DNA of 35,331 bases from Neorhodopirellula pilleata (GCF_007859915.1 NZ_SJPM01000013.1:133904-169234), one strand, 5' to 3'; positions 1 through 8,665 are shown, counted from the first letter of the stretch. The notes: a model not told the origin generated them from the letters alone. A program made the numbers and translations.

Positions 1-228
1 CTGACATGATGAGTCCTTCCTAGACTACGGGGCCTATCCAACTTCAGCCGATCTTAGCGTCCTGGCTGGAAAATCGCCCTCCCAATTCTCAAACGTCATC
101 CCAACGCCGATTAGCGTGCCTGCACCCTCGACGTAATCAAGGTTAAATCCTCGCTTGCAACGTGATCCACATTTGCACTACAAGCCGGACGAACCCATTT
201 CCTTTCCCTCCTTCGTCGGGCACGCGCC
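1..228. other. Left-edge non-coding stretch
   Basis: No convincing coding sequence was found on either strand. The short ORFs here lie across the start of the following isomerase gene and look like chance frames. The stretch presumably holds the leader and promoter of the peptidyl-prolyl isomerase gene, but I cannot point to a clear -35/-10 pair. Confidence 0.4.
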
Positions 229-1434
229 ATGCCACCGCGATCGCGGACGCCAATCCGACGGCCTCGGCTGTCACCCCAGCTCGCTTCCTTCGGCCTCGTG
301 TGCTTGGCCGTTGTGGGGGCCACCATTCCTTCGATTGTTTCGGCCCAGATGCCGACACAGAAGCAGATGGATGAGGCATTGCAAGCCGAATTGCCAGATG
401 ATCCGGCGGCGACGGTCGCCATCGTCGGTCAGAGCGCGATCGTGATGGGCGAGATCTCGCCCAAAATCGAAGCGAGAATCCAAGAAGTTCTTGCTAACGC
501 CGGCCAAGAAGTTCCCGATGACCAAATCCAATTCGCTCGCGTGCGAATGACCCGGGGCCTGCTCGCTCAAACCATCCAAAGTCGGATGATGCGGGAATCG
601 TTCCTGCTCGACCAAGTCGCCACTCAAACCGCCGAAAAACGACGCGAGGCCGAAGAAACGATGCAGGCGAAAGCTCGCCAAATGTTCTTCGAAGACGAAG
701 TCGTCCAGCTTAAAAAACAGTACGAAGCCAAGGACCTCGGCGAACTCGACGCCAAGCTGCGCGAAAAAGGAACGTCGCTGGCTGCGCGGCAACGCGAGTT
801 CATCGACGCGATGCTGGGCCACCTCTACATTCGCGGCAAAGTCAACAAAGACCCTTCGGTGTCGCTGGCTGAAATTCACGGCTATTACCACACCCACAGT
901 GATGATTTCCGACATGCGGCGAGGGCGAGATGGGAACAACTCACCGTGCTCTATTCCAACTTCCCGAACAAACAAGCCGCCTACGACGCGATCTGGGCGA
1001 TGGGACGCGAAGCGTTCTTCGGCGGCAGCATGCAAGCGGTCGCCCGTGAAAAAAGCCAAGAACCGTTCGCCGACGAAGGGGGTCAACACAACTGGACCAA
1101 CAAAGGATCACTCGCGTCGGCCGTTTTAGAAGAACAGATCTTTTCGCTACCCACCGGTGCGATGAGCCAAATTATCGAAGACACCGACGCCTATCACATC
1201 GTTCGTGTACTCGAACGGGAAGACGCCGGAATCACGGCGCTGGCCGATGTCCAAGACGATATTCGCAACATCTTGCGTGACCAAAAAATTCAAGCCGCAC
1301 AAAAAGAAGCTCTTGCCGAAGTCCAACGACGCGTTCCGGTCTGGTCGCTGTTCCCGGAAGACATTCCCGGTGCCAAACCGTTGCCCCGGATCGCCACACA
1401 GCCTTTCCCGAAACCCTCTACGCTGCCGCGGTGA
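229..1434 (+). CDS. SurA-like periplasmic peptidyl-prolyl isomerase (parvulin/PpiC type)
   Basis: A 401-residue exported protein. Residues 1-39 form a signal peptide with a basic start, a hydrophobic run (LVCLAVVGATIPSIV) and SAQ as a likely cleavage site. Residues 60-215 are a charged, helical region like the SurA N-terminal chaperone module. Residues about 232-322 look like a parvulin rotamase domain: WEQLTVLYSNFP at the start, FGGSMQAVA in the middle, then IFSLPTGAMSQIIEDTDAYHIVRVLER, reminiscent of the PpiC ending. Such proteins assist folding of outer-membrane and periplasmic proteins by cis-trans proline isomerisation. The stop overlaps the start region of the next gene, so the two are probably co-transcribed. 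A flagellar operon follows directly, and its P- and L-ring proteins could be clients, but that is inference. Domain class is fairly sure; the exact partner is unknown. Confidence 0.82.
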   Translation: MPPRSRTPIRRPRLSPQLASFGLVCLAVVGATIPSIVSAQMPTQKQMDEALQAELPDDPAATVAIVGQSAIVMGEISPKIEARIQEVLANAGQEVPDDQIQFARVRMTRGLLAQTIQSRMMRESFLLDQVATQTAEKRREAEETMQAKARQMFFEDEVVQLKKQYEAKDLGELDAKLREKGTSLAARQREFIDAMLGHLYIRGKVNKDPSVSLAEIHGYYHTHSDDFRHAARARWEQLTVLYSNFPNKQAAYDAIWAMGREAFFGGSMQAVAREKSQEPFADEGGQHNWTNKGSLASAVLEEQIFSLPTGAMSQIIEDTDAYHIVRVLEREDAGITALADVQDDIRNILRDQKIQAAQKEALAEVQRRVPVWSLFPEDIPGAKPLPRIATQPFPKPSTLPR

Positions 1435-1508
1435 TGACGGGCCACCCAACTCACGACGCGAATTTTACTAAAGCCGTCGGCCCTCTAGGCCGAATGAATC
1501 GACGCAGG

Positions 1509-2135
1509 ATGACTCGACACCGAATGTCGAATCTTATCTTGGCGACGCTATTCATACTTGGCACCGCTTCGGGATGTCGGCAATTGGTCTATCGGCTGAC
1601 CAGCGATGTGCCGCCCCAGTTCGTTCCCAACCCGTTGGAACTTCCGCCGGTGGCCGATGATTTCTTGTGGTTGCAAGTCGTCGACACACTTGACGATTAC
1701 TTTCGGATCGCCCGTCAACAACCCGTCGTTAACCGAGCCGACTATGTGCTCGAAGGCAAACTCGAAACGAGCTACAAGATCGCCGGTTCGGTTCTGGAAC
1801 CGTGGCGAAAAGACACGACAACCGGATTCGAGCGACTGCAAGGCACACTTCAATCGATCCGCCGCCGCGCGATTGTTACCGTTCGGCCCAACGCGACCGG
1901 CTATTCCGTCGAGGTCATCGTCCAAAAAGACCTGGAGGACACCGACCGAACGCAGTACGCCACCGAATCGACCGCCGGCTTGCGACACGATGGGTCCAGG
2001 TTAAGCCGCCAGGACCCGTTCGACGACAGCCCTCAAACCCTGGGATGGATTCCGTTGGGCCGCGACGCGACGCTCGAAAACGCAATCCTCAACGATCTCT
2101 TCGGCCGTGTCACGCAGCCCGACGGAAAACATTAA
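1509..2135 (+). CDS. Small predicted lipoprotein, planctomycete-type, unknown function
   Basis: The frame opens at GTG 1431, overlapping the upstream stop. The lipoprotein signal (MSNLILATLFILGTASGC) favours a start at ATG 1509 or ATG 1524, so the start is uncertain. From 1509 the protein has 208 residues. Cys +1 follows A-S-G, an acceptable lipobox although the -3 residue is Ala rather than Leu. The mature part has no domain I recognise. It contains a mixed alpha/beta stretch with YVLEGKLETSYKIAGSVLEPW and RAIVTVRPNATGYSVEVIVQKDLED, which looks like a beta-rich periplasmic fold. It sits between a SurA-like isomerase and flgF with the same orientation. A role in the envelope is likely; a flagellar role is only suggested by position. 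Confidence 0.68.
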   Translation: MTRHRMSNLILATLFILGTASGCRQLVYRLTSDVPPQFVPNPLELPPVADDFLWLQVVDTLDDYFRIARQQPVVNRADYVLEGKLETSYKIAGSVLEPWRKDTTTGFERLQGTLQSIRRRAIVTVRPNATGYSVEVIVQKDLEDTDRTQYATESTAGLRHDGSRLSRQDPFDDSPQTLGWIPLGRDATLENAILNDLFGRVTQPDGKH

Positions 2136-2227
2136 CCCAATTCTGGGCTTTCCACTTGAAACGGGATAATGGATTTGCGTAAGCACGAGGGAGCGAATCT
2201 TTCATTCCCTCTCGGCAGAGTGAACTC

Positions 2228-2980
2228 ATGCCATACGGCGTCTATCTATCGGCTGCGGGAGCCCAGGCTCAAAGCCACCGCCTGCAGCAGGTTTCCAACA
2301 ATCTCGCCAACGTCGAAACGCCGGGGTTCAAGCCCAACGCGACGATTTTGCAGGCCCGTTTCGCCGAAATGATCGAGCAGGGGCATGTATCACCGGGTCT
2401 GGGCGGCATCGACGACGTCGGTGGCGGTGTCACGATTCAACCCGAGCGGACCGAGTTCAAAGTCGGTGCCGTACGGACGACAGGCGGCGAAACGGATTTC
2501 GCCATCCACGACCGTGAAAGTTTCTTCGTTCTCCAGCGGGGCGACCAGCAACTGCTCAGCCGGGCGGGCGACTTTGTATTTGATTCGGCCGGTCGTTTGG
2601 TCAACTCAGGCGGAGATTTGGTCCTCGCTAATGACGGGGCTCCGATCCAAATCGATCCCCGTAAGCCGTTCCAAGTGGGTGCCGAAGGCCGAATCTCTCA
2701 AGCCGGGGTGACGCGTGAGTTGATGCTCGCGCGACCGAAGAGCCTGGGCGATTTAGCCAACGTGGGCGGAAACCTGTTTCGCCCCTTGGCCGAGTTTGAT
2801 CTTGCCCCGCAGGGTCAAAGAAACGTAGTAGCAGGTTCGCTCGAGCAATCCGCCGTCAGCCCCACGGGCACGATGATGGAACTGATCGAGACGACCAGGG
2901 CCTACGAAGCGAACGTGCAAATGATCAAAAACCAAGACAGCGTGCTGGGGTCATTGATCGGTCGAGTCTTGAAGGGATAG
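2228..2980 (+). CDS. flgF: Flagellar basal-body rod protein FlgF (FlgF/FlgG family)
   Basis: A 250-residue axial protein of the FlgE/FlgF/FlgG class. The N-terminus carries the rod signature (LQQVSNNLANVETPGFKPN, about residues 19-37), and the C-terminus carries the matching helix that ends MMELIETTRAYEANVQMIKNQDSVLGSLIGRVLKG, which packs into the rod. The middle has the family's FFVLQRGDQQLLSRAGDFVFDSAGRLVNSGG segment. It is called FlgF rather than FlgG because a better FlgG follows 32 bases downstream and because the N-terminus is more divergent. No cleavable signal peptide, as expected for a substrate of the flagellar type III export apparatus. It would form the proximal part of the distal rod. 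A GAGGGA/TCCCTC inverted repeat (2187-2211) lies just upstream of the start. Confidence 0.88.
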   Translation: MPYGVYLSAAGAQAQSHRLQQVSNNLANVETPGFKPNATILQARFAEMIEQGHVSPGLGGIDDVGGGVTIQPERTEFKVGAVRTTGGETDFAIHDRESFFVLQRGDQQLLSRAGDFVFDSAGRLVNSGGDLVLANDGAPIQIDPRKPFQVGAEGRISQAGVTRELMLARPKSLGDLANVGGNLFRPLAEFDLAPQGQRNVVAGSLEQSAVSPTGTMMELIETTRAYEANVQMIKNQDSVLGSLIGRVLKG

Positions 2981-3012
2981 GCGATCGCCGTCATCAATCT
3001 AGGAATTAACCA

Positions 3013-3819
3013 ATGAGCGTTCAGACTCTATACACCGCCGCCACCGGCATGGAGGCGATGCAGACGAAACTCGACGTCATCGCCAACAATTTGGCGAACA
3101 TCAATACCACGGGTTTCAAAAAAGATCGCGCGAACTTCGAAGACCTGCTCTATCGCACCGAAACCTACCCAGGCATTCAAGACGCCACCCAAACCCCCAC
3201 GGCCGTGGGCACGCAGGTCGGATTGGGCGTGCGAGTGACCAGCACGCAAACCGATCATCGCCAAGGCACCTTGCAACAAACCGGTCGCGACCTTGACGTC
3301 GCCATTCAAGGGGGTGGTTTTTTCCGCGTCGTCGATCCGTCCAGCCAAGAAACGATGTACACCCGCGCTGGTAATTTTGACATCAACGCCAACGGTCAAC
3401 TCGTGATCGGCTCGGCTCAAACAGGACGTTTGCTCGATCCGCCCATCACTATCCCGCCGGACGCCACCGCGGTTGTGATCAACGGCAACGGCGAAGTCCT
3501 CGTGCGACAACCCGGCGTGAATGATCTCGCCAACCAAGGACAACTGCAACTCGCGCAATTCATCAACCCCGACGGACTTCTCAAAGTCGGCGAGAACATG
3601 TACACGGCCAACGAGGCATCGGGGCCCGAACAGCTCAACAATCCTGGCGTCGACGGTTTGGGTGTCTTGCGTCAGGGCAATTTGGAAGCTTCCAACGTCG
3701 AGCCGGTTCAAGAATTGATCGACTTGATCACGACCCAACGGGCGTTTGAATTGAACAGCCAAGCGGTTCAGGCGGGCGACCAGATCATGCAGAACATTTC
3801 TAACCTAAGACGTTTTTAA
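3013..3819 (+). CDS. flgG: Flagellar distal rod protein FlgG
   Basis: A 268-residue protein with near-canonical FlgG ends. The N-terminus reads LYTAATGMEAMQTKLDVIAN followed by NLANINTTGFKKDRANFEDLLY. The C-terminus reads GNLEASNVEPVQELIDLITT and QRAFELNSQAVQAGDQIMQNISNLRR. The central GGGFFRV, TRAGNF and NGQLV motifs are also typical. FlgG builds the distal rod that runs through the P- and L-rings and is exported by the flagellar type III system, so no signal peptide is expected. The start at ATG 3013 has an upstream AGGAATTA. Downstream flgA begins 11 bases after the stop. Identification is secure. Confidence 0.96.
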   Translation: MSVQTLYTAATGMEAMQTKLDVIANNLANINTTGFKKDRANFEDLLYRTETYPGIQDATQTPTAVGTQVGLGVRVTSTQTDHRQGTLQQTGRDLDVAIQGGGFFRVVDPSSQETMYTRAGNFDINANGQLVIGSAQTGRLLDPPITIPPDATAVVINGNGEVLVRQPGVNDLANQGQLQLAQFINPDGLLKVGENMYTANEASGPEQLNNPGVDGLGVLRQGNLEASNVEPVQELIDLITTQRAFELNSQAVQAGDQIMQNISNLRRF

Positions 3820-3830
3820 GGTAGGGTCCG

Positions 3831-5171
3831 TTGGTTAACCAGTTCCTGCTACCGAATTCCTTGGCCGTGTTGGTTTGCCTGTGCCCATCGCCGGTCGCGA
3901 TGGCGCAGTCGACGGCACGTCCGTCCGTGGCCGGCGAAGTCACCACGCCATTGTATTCGTCCGCACGCCCTTCATCGGTCATGATCGAGAAACGCGAACC
4001 GCCCTCTGCACCGGAGTCGGACACGGCGTCCGGTCGCACGCCGACCGTTGCGACGCGTCGCACGTCGACGATTGACGAATCGACACGATGGCAGTTCGTC
4101 AGTCGCGAGAACATCGTGGTCGACCGCCCCATCATTCGTTTAGCCGACGTCGTCCGTCCGCTTGAACCCGATCTGGTGGCCTGGGCACGACTGGGGCAAT
4201 CGACGATCGGATTGATGCCCGCCGATGGTGGCGATGCGAAGGTGTCACGGGACCGGCTTGCTCAATTGATCGCCGGCGCGAACGCGACCCCTGGGCGGAT
4301 TAAGATCTACGGGCCCGACACGATTGTTGTCCAGCGCGCTCGCACCATCCCTGCCGCCTATGAAGAGTCAACTGCGTCGGTCGATGAGTCGACCGTTTCC
4401 GATTCATCGCTAGCCCAAACGGCATACCAAGTCGCCCCGGACTTGATGACGTCGAGCGAGACGCCCCTGGACACCGAAACCCGCGAGCGGTTGGAACAAT
4501 GGGTGCGGGTAGGTGTACGGAGTCAGTTTCGTGATCTGGACGAATCGTTTCGCTACGACGTCCATTTCGAACCGAGCGAGTTTGGAACTTTAGAGAACAT
4601 CCAAGGCATCCGCCAATTCGTTTTCTTGGACCCCGCACCGATTTGGTCGCATGAAAGCAACGAATCGGTCAAGTGTCGTGTCCGGTTGCTCGGCCGCGCC
4701 GGCAGCGAAGATTGTGAGGGCATCGTACGATTGACCTTCCATCCACGCCCCGCGATCGTAACCGCCCGCCACTCGTTGCGTCGGGGCCAAACCGTCACGT
4801 TGCACGACCTGCAATTCGAACCGTACTCCGTCGATGGAGTCAGTTTGCCCGCCGACGTGGTGGCAGCACCCGAAGAATTGGTCGGTTTGGAGGTCATCGG
4901 TTTGGTACGTTCCGGTGTGGCGTTGACACGCAGCGCCTTCGCCGCGCCACGGGTCGTTCGTCGCGGCGAACTATTGGAAGTTCAAGTCGGTGGTGGCGGT
5001 GTCCGAGTGACAACCGGTGCGAAAGCCCTCGCCGATGGGGCCGTCGGCGAGTTGATTGAAATCGAAACGCTGCAACCCAAACGCCGGTTGTTGGCCAAGG
5101 TCGTCAATTCATCATTGGTCGAGATCATCACCCGTGCGCCACGCGTCGAAGCGGAACCGAAAGGGTTTTAG
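3831..5171 (+). CDS. flgA: FlgA, P-ring assembly chaperone, long form
   Basis: A periplasmic chaperone for FlgI polymerisation around the rod. A TTG start at 3831 is chosen because it yields a signal peptide (LAVLVCLCPSPVAMAQ) and has GGTAGGG just upstream; ATG 3900 would remove that signal. The C-terminal third (about residues 300-440) is the SAF/ChapFlgA region: ARHSLRRGQTVTLHDLQFEP, LVGLEVIGLVRSGVALTRSAF and GAKALADGAVGELIEIE are typical. At 446 residues it is about twice the enterobacterial length. The extra N-terminal part holds a Ser/Thr-rich linker (residues 24-85) and a second SAF-like segment (IIRLADVV...DLVAWARLG). It lies in the expected order between flgG and flgH. Confidence 0.86.
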   Translation: MVNQFLLPNSLAVLVCLCPSPVAMAQSTARPSVAGEVTTPLYSSARPSSVMIEKREPPSAPESDTASGRTPTVATRRTSTIDESTRWQFVSRENIVVDRPIIRLADVVRPLEPDLVAWARLGQSTIGLMPADGGDAKVSRDRLAQLIAGANATPGRIKIYGPDTIVVQRARTIPAAYEESTASVDESTVSDSSLAQTAYQVAPDLMTSSETPLDTETRERLEQWVRVGVRSQFRDLDESFRYDVHFEPSEFGTLENIQGIRQFVFLDPAPIWSHESNESVKCRVRLLGRAGSEDCEGIVRLTFHPRPAIVTARHSLRRGQTVTLHDLQFEPYSVDGVSLPADVVAAPEELVGLEVIGLVRSGVALTRSAFAAPRVVRRGELLEVQVGGGGVRVTTGAKALADGAVGELIEIETLQPKRRLLAKVVNSSLVEIITRAPRVEAEPKGF

Positions 5172-5177
5172 AAAGTC

Positions 5178-6056
5178 ATGAATCGGATTCTCGTCTGCTG
5201 TGTCCTCGCTTTCGTTCCTACGGTCGCTCGGTCACAAAACTCGTCTCTGTTGCACGTTGCTGCACCGGAGCCGACCCGTGTTGCCCCCCGAGGCTTGCCG
5301 GGGATGTCGGTCGTTCAAGCTCAGGACCAAAACCCCGAGTTTTTGCCGGCACCAAGACCGGACTCACAACCGGACGTGTCGGGATCGCCGTCGGCTTTTG
5401 ATCGTGGTGCGACGGCCGTGATGCCTCCCGAATTCATGCCGCCGATGGCACCTCCTTCAAACAACGTTTCACCTCGAAATCTACCCAACATTGATCCGGC
5501 GATTGGCATGCGCGGGGTCAGCTGGACTTACCAACCGGCACCGCCTCTGCGTCAATTTCGCGTGCATGACATCGTGGCGATTCGCGTCGACGAAATCTCT
5601 CGTACGATGGCCGAAGGCGACGCCCAGAAACGCCGCAACTCGCTGTTCTCAGCAGTTCTGTCGGATTGGATCAAACTCACCCGAAACGGCATCGTTCCCG
5701 ATCCGATGGCTCAAGGCGACCCGACGGTGGCGTCTCAATCGCAATCGAACTTTCGCGCCGAAGCGAGCATCGAGTCTCGCGAATCGTTCACCTTCAACAT
5801 CGCCGCCCGGATCGTTGACATCCGTCCCAACGGCAACCTCGTCTTAGAAGCCCGAGAAAAATTCCGGCATAACGACAACCTGTGGGAAACAACGCTTTCG
5901 GGCATTTGCCGGGCTCAAGACATCGGGCCGGACAACGTCGTGCTCAGCGGCGACCTGATTGATCTGGAAATTCAAAAGGAAGATCGCGGATACATACGCG
6001 ACGGATACCGACGCGGTTGGTTCCAACGATTCTTTGACCACGTCAAGCCGTTCTAA
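5178..6056 (+). CDS. flgH: Flagellar L-ring protein FlgH, apparently without a lipobox
   Basis: A 292-residue outer-membrane ring protein. The C-terminal half carries the FlgH pattern: FRVHDIVAIRVDEISRTMAEGDAQKRRNS, then SFTFNIAARIVDIRPNGNLVLEAREK, then LSGICRAQDIGPDNVVLSGDLIDLEIQKEDRG. It ends in YRRGWFQRFFDHVKPF. Residues 1-20 form a signal peptide (MNRILVCCVLAFVPTVARSQ). Its only cysteines lie inside the hydrophobic core (7 and 8), so there is no usual lipobox Cys after the h-region, whereas FlgH is normally a lipoprotein. Residues 30-110 are a proline-rich extension. The gene starts 6 bases after flgA and 11 bases before flgI. Confidence 0.88.
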   Translation: MNRILVCCVLAFVPTVARSQNSSLLHVAAPEPTRVAPRGLPGMSVVQAQDQNPEFLPAPRPDSQPDVSGSPSAFDRGATAVMPPEFMPPMAPPSNNVSPRNLPNIDPAIGMRGVSWTYQPAPPLRQFRVHDIVAIRVDEISRTMAEGDAQKRRNSLFSAVLSDWIKLTRNGIVPDPMAQGDPTVASQSQSNFRAEASIESRESFTFNIAARIVDIRPNGNLVLEAREKFRHNDNLWETTLSGICRAQDIGPDNVVLSGDLIDLEIQKEDRGYIRDGYRRGWFQRFFDHVKPF

Positions 6057-6067
6057 CGGACCATTCC

Positions 6068-7171
6068 ATGGATTTGATTCGCGTTTTAATCTTGCTCGTC
6101 GGTCTCACCCTCGCTTCGGCAGCTCATGCGGGCGGCTTGCGTTTGGGTGATCTTTGCCGACTCAAAGGGCAAGAGACCAATACGTTGCAAGGGCTTGGAT
6201 TGGTCGTGGGACTGCGAGGTACCGGCGATGGAGATGCGGCACCGACGTCGCGAGCCCTGGCACGGATGATGCAATTGATGGGAGGGCCGATGTCGGTCGA
6301 CGCGACGGGCAATTTGAATTTGGGCGACGTGGAGGATTCCAAGAACGTCGCGATGGTGTTCGTTAATGCGAAGTTACCCCCGGTCGGTGCCCAGCAGGGC
6401 GATATCCTTGACGTGACCGTCAGTGCGATCAGCGCCAAGAGTCTCGAGGGCGGTTACTTGATGCTCACACCGATGCTCGGCCCGCGAGCGGACAACCCCA
6501 CCGTGTACGCGATGGCACAGGGACGTTTGACGATTGCACCAGATACACCCGCAACGGTGGCTTCGATCCAAGGTGGTATGAAGATGGAAGCGACCGTCAA
6601 AGCGTCATACGTCAAAGAGAATAAAATCACCCTCATCATCGACCGTGATTTCGCCGACTTCAGTACCGCTCAGCGGATCGAAGAGGAGATCAACTCATTT
6701 CGATCGCTCACGATGGGTGGCTTGCAAGAATCCCGATTGTCGGGCAATCGTTCCGGAAACGATGACAACGCCGCCCGAGCGTTGGCCATCGATCAGGTTC
6801 ACGTGGAAGTCTGGATTCCCAAGATCTATCAGTCCAATCCGATCAAGTACATTTCGATTCTACTGGACATTCCGATCCAACTCGCCAATCGTGGCAAGCG
6901 GGTCGTCATCAACGAGGCCGATGGCGTCGTCGTCATCGGCGACGATGTGGAGATCGCGCCCGTCTTGGTCACTCACCGAAACCTACGTATCCAGGCCGGC
7001 GGCGGCAACGGCTTCGTCGAGCTTGGTCCTGACGGGACTCCTGCGGCGGCCAAGTTGAAAGCACTCGCCGACGCTTTGGGAGCGTTGGACGTACCGACGG
7101 AGGATTTAATTGCGATCATCAAGACACTCAAAGCCAAAGGTGACTTGTATGGCGAGGTCATTTTTAGGTAA
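6068..7171 (+). CDS. flgI: Flagellar P-ring protein FlgI
   Basis: A 367-residue secreted protein that forms the ring in the peptidoglycan layer around the distal rod. Signal peptide residues 1-20 (VLILLVGLTLASAAHA). The mature N-terminus matches the family well: RLGDLCRLKGQETNTLQGLG, LVVGLRGTGDG and SRALARMMQLMG. Later hallmarks are NVAMVFVNAKLPP, GDILDVTVSAI, SLEGGYLMLTPMLG and the C-terminal RVVINEADGVVVIGDDVEIAPVLV followed by a short helix ending KAKGDLYGEVIFR. Length and order are standard. FlgA, encoded two genes upstream, is its assembly chaperone. Identification is secure. Confidence 0.96.
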   Translation: MDLIRVLILLVGLTLASAAHAGGLRLGDLCRLKGQETNTLQGLGLVVGLRGTGDGDAAPTSRALARMMQLMGGPMSVDATGNLNLGDVEDSKNVAMVFVNAKLPPVGAQQGDILDVTVSAISAKSLEGGYLMLTPMLGPRADNPTVYAMAQGRLTIAPDTPATVASIQGGMKMEATVKASYVKENKITLIIDRDFADFSTAQRIEEEINSFRSLTMGGLQESRLSGNRSGNDDNAARALAIDQVHVEVWIPKIYQSNPIKYISILLDIPIQLANRGKRVVINEADGVVVIGDDVEIAPVLVTHRNLRIQAGGGNGFVELGPDGTPAAAKLKALADALGALDVPTEDLIAIIKTLKAKGDLYGEVIFR

Positions 7172-7183
7172 GGGTGGTGGATC

Positions 7184-7543
7184 ATGATCCAATCTCTGAA
7201 CCAACAATCGATTCCGGCGGCGGCCGCCCAGCCGAAATTGCCCTACGAACTGTCCGCTAAGTTCGGCAGCGCGGGCAGCCCTACGTCATCGGGTACGCCG
7301 TCGACCGACAGCGAACCCATGCGGGAAGCGTTCGGCGATTTCGTCGGCCAAACCCTCTTTGGCAGCATGTTGTCATCGATGCGAAAAAGTCTCGACAAAC
7401 CAGCTTACTTCCACGGCGGTCGGGCCGAGGAAGTGTTTCAAGAACAACTCGACCAAAAACTTGTCGAAGAAATCTCGGATGCTTCGGCAGATTCGTTCGT
7501 CAATCCGATGTTCGATCTCTTTCAACTCCAACGGCGTGGATAA
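7184..7543 (+). CDS. flgJ: FlgJ-like rod-capping protein, N-terminal domain only
   Basis: A 119-residue protein matching the rod-binding domain of FlgJ: MREAFGDFVGQTLFGSMLSSMRKS (about residues 46-69), then a short DKPAYFHGGRAEEVFQEQLDQKL helix and a C-terminal amphipathic end. The C-terminal muramidase domain of enterobacterial FlgJ is absent, as in many non-enteric bacteria where a separate enzyme opens the peptidoglycan. No signal peptide; it is presumably exported by the flagellar type III apparatus and caps the growing rod. It starts 12 bases after flgI and ends 2 bases before the next gene, so translation is probably coupled. Confidence 0.85.
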   Translation: MIQSLNQQSIPAAAAQPKLPYELSAKFGSAGSPTSSGTPSTDSEPMREAFGDFVGQTLFGSMLSSMRKSLDKPAYFHGGRAEEVFQEQLDQKLVEEISDASADSFVNPMFDLFQLQRRG

Positions 7544-7545
7544 TC

Positions 7546-8055
7546 ATGACGTCTTCCAACCCAGGCTCCTCAGCCGCGAAACCTTGGCGAGATCGGGTCG
7601 CCGACTACGTCGACGAATTGGCCGAAGTGGCTGAAACGATCGACCTGATTCTGGACGAGACCCGCGTTCGCACGATGGGGCTACGATCAGACGAGGTCGA
7701 CGCGTCGACGGCGCAGCTCCTCGCGTCGATCAACGATCTGGAAAGAATGGTGGAACGCCGCGACGAGCTGATCCGCGACGCCGACGCCCCGAACCCCGGC
7801 GTCAGCCTCTCGGAAAAATTGTTGCTGAGTCGAAAAATCGAGGACGCTCGCTTGGCGCGGCGGTGCGGCGAAGTGGCCGAAATGATCGCGACGACCCACC
7901 AGCGGGCCACCGCGTTGTTCGTTTGCCAATACCACCTCAGCGAACTGCAGCGGGATTTGCTCAATCGGTTGGCCGGTGCGACCGGACCGCAAACCTACGA
8001 CAAATCCGGCCGACGCCCCCAAGGCGGTACCGGACTGTTCAACGAAGCCGCTTGA
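7546..8055 (+). CDS. FlgN-like flagellar chaperone (probable)
   Basis: A 169-residue, almost wholly helical, charged cytosolic protein. It starts 2 bases after flgJ. The pattern is that of FlgN: an N-terminal helix pair (about residues 10-80), a central IDDLERMVERRDELI-like heptad region, and a second helical hairpin (ISEKLLLSRKIEDARLARRCGEVAEMI and following) with a hydrophilic tail. FlgN holds the hook-filament junction proteins FlgK and FlgL before export. Those genes are not in the window and would be expected next; instead the flagellar run ends here and ribosomal protein genes follow. The call rests on helicity, length and position, not on a diagnostic motif. Confidence 0.6.
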   Translation: MTSSNPGSSAAKPWRDRVADYVDELAEVAETIDLILDETRVRTMGLRSDEVDASTAQLLASINDLERMVERRDELIRDADAPNPGVSLSEKLLLSRKIEDARLARRCGEVAEMIATTHQRATALFVCQYHLSELQRDLLNRLAGATGPQTYDKSGRRPQGGTGLFNEAA

Positions 8056-8458
8056 GGACTTCAGGTTGACGCGGTCAAAAGCCGATACCTGTCGATGTCC
8101 CCAAACACGCACGGTTTGGAGCAGCCTATTTTTAGGGCTCACGCTATCAGCCGTTTGGAGCTAGCCACGGCTCCGTTAGGCGTTTTCTCGCTAGCGGGCT
8201 GTTGATTTAGTCCTCATCGAAACCCGAAGCGTCAGCGAGGGATAACTAAACCAACATGAATCGTGTTCAATCCCTCGCTCACGCGTCGGGTTACGATTCA
8301 ATCAGCAGCCGGTAGCTTGAAAACAGCTCATTCGAACATTTTGGTCGAACCGAGCACTCAGGTGGCGCACCACTAGCGAGTCGAGTCCCGATCCGCTACA
8401 GTGTCGCGTTCCAAAATTCACAGTCCCCTTTTCCCTTTTGCTAAACGACGGATCCCCG
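8056..8458. other. Intergenic region between the flagellar cluster and rpmI
   Basis: About 400 bases with no credible gene. The first 140 bases contain only weak hairpins, for example GGAGC (8157) with GCTCC (8170). From about 8195 to 8312 the region holds a palindromic repeat (listed separately). The last 140 bases must hold the leader of the rpmI-rplT-pheS transcript; I see no clear promoter. Confidence 0.5.
8195..8312. repeat. Palindromic intergenic repeat, GCGAGGGAT family, copy 1
   Basis: Arms 8221-8243 and 8270-8292 are inverted copies of each other with 2 mismatches in 23 (core AGCGAGGGAT). Outside them the pairing continues, imperfectly, as CTGTTGATTTA (8199-8209) against the reverse of GATTCAATCAGCAGCC (8295-8310). 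The same arm and the CTGTTGATT tail recur at 30389-30450, so this is a dispersed family rather than a one-off terminator. Confidence 0.75.
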
Positions 8459-8665
8459 ATGGGAAACAAGATGAAGACCCACAAGGGCACGAAGAAGCGT
8501 TTTCGCCTCTCGGCCACGGGCAAAGCGATGCACCGCTGCAGCGGAACGAGCCACTTGGCCAAAGGTTTGACGAAGAAGCGTCGTCGTAACCTCCGTGGTA
8601 CAACGGCTTTGGATGCGGTCATGCAACCTACCATCCACGCCGCCTTGAACGGCTACAGCAACTAG
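8459..8665 (+). CDS. rpmI: Ribosomal protein bL35
   Basis: A 68-residue basic protein of the large ribosomal subunit. The start at ATG 8459 gives MGNKMKTHKGTKKRFRLSAT, aligned with the usual MPKMKTHKGAAKRF start of bL35; a TTG at 8438 is in frame but would add an unneeded extension. The middle AMHRCSGTSHLAKGLTKKRR is the conserved HL.K.KRKR region. The usual operon is infC-rpmI-rplT; infC is absent upstream. rplT follows after 147 bases. Confidence 0.95.
   Translation: MGNKMKTHKGTKKRFRLSATGKAMHRCSGTSHLAKGLTKKRRRNLRGTTALDAVMQPTIHAALNGYSN

Noticed and set aside
3028..3762. A 244-codon reverse-strand frame opposite flgG
   Set aside because: flgG is certain, and the reverse frame has no start context and no recognisable content.
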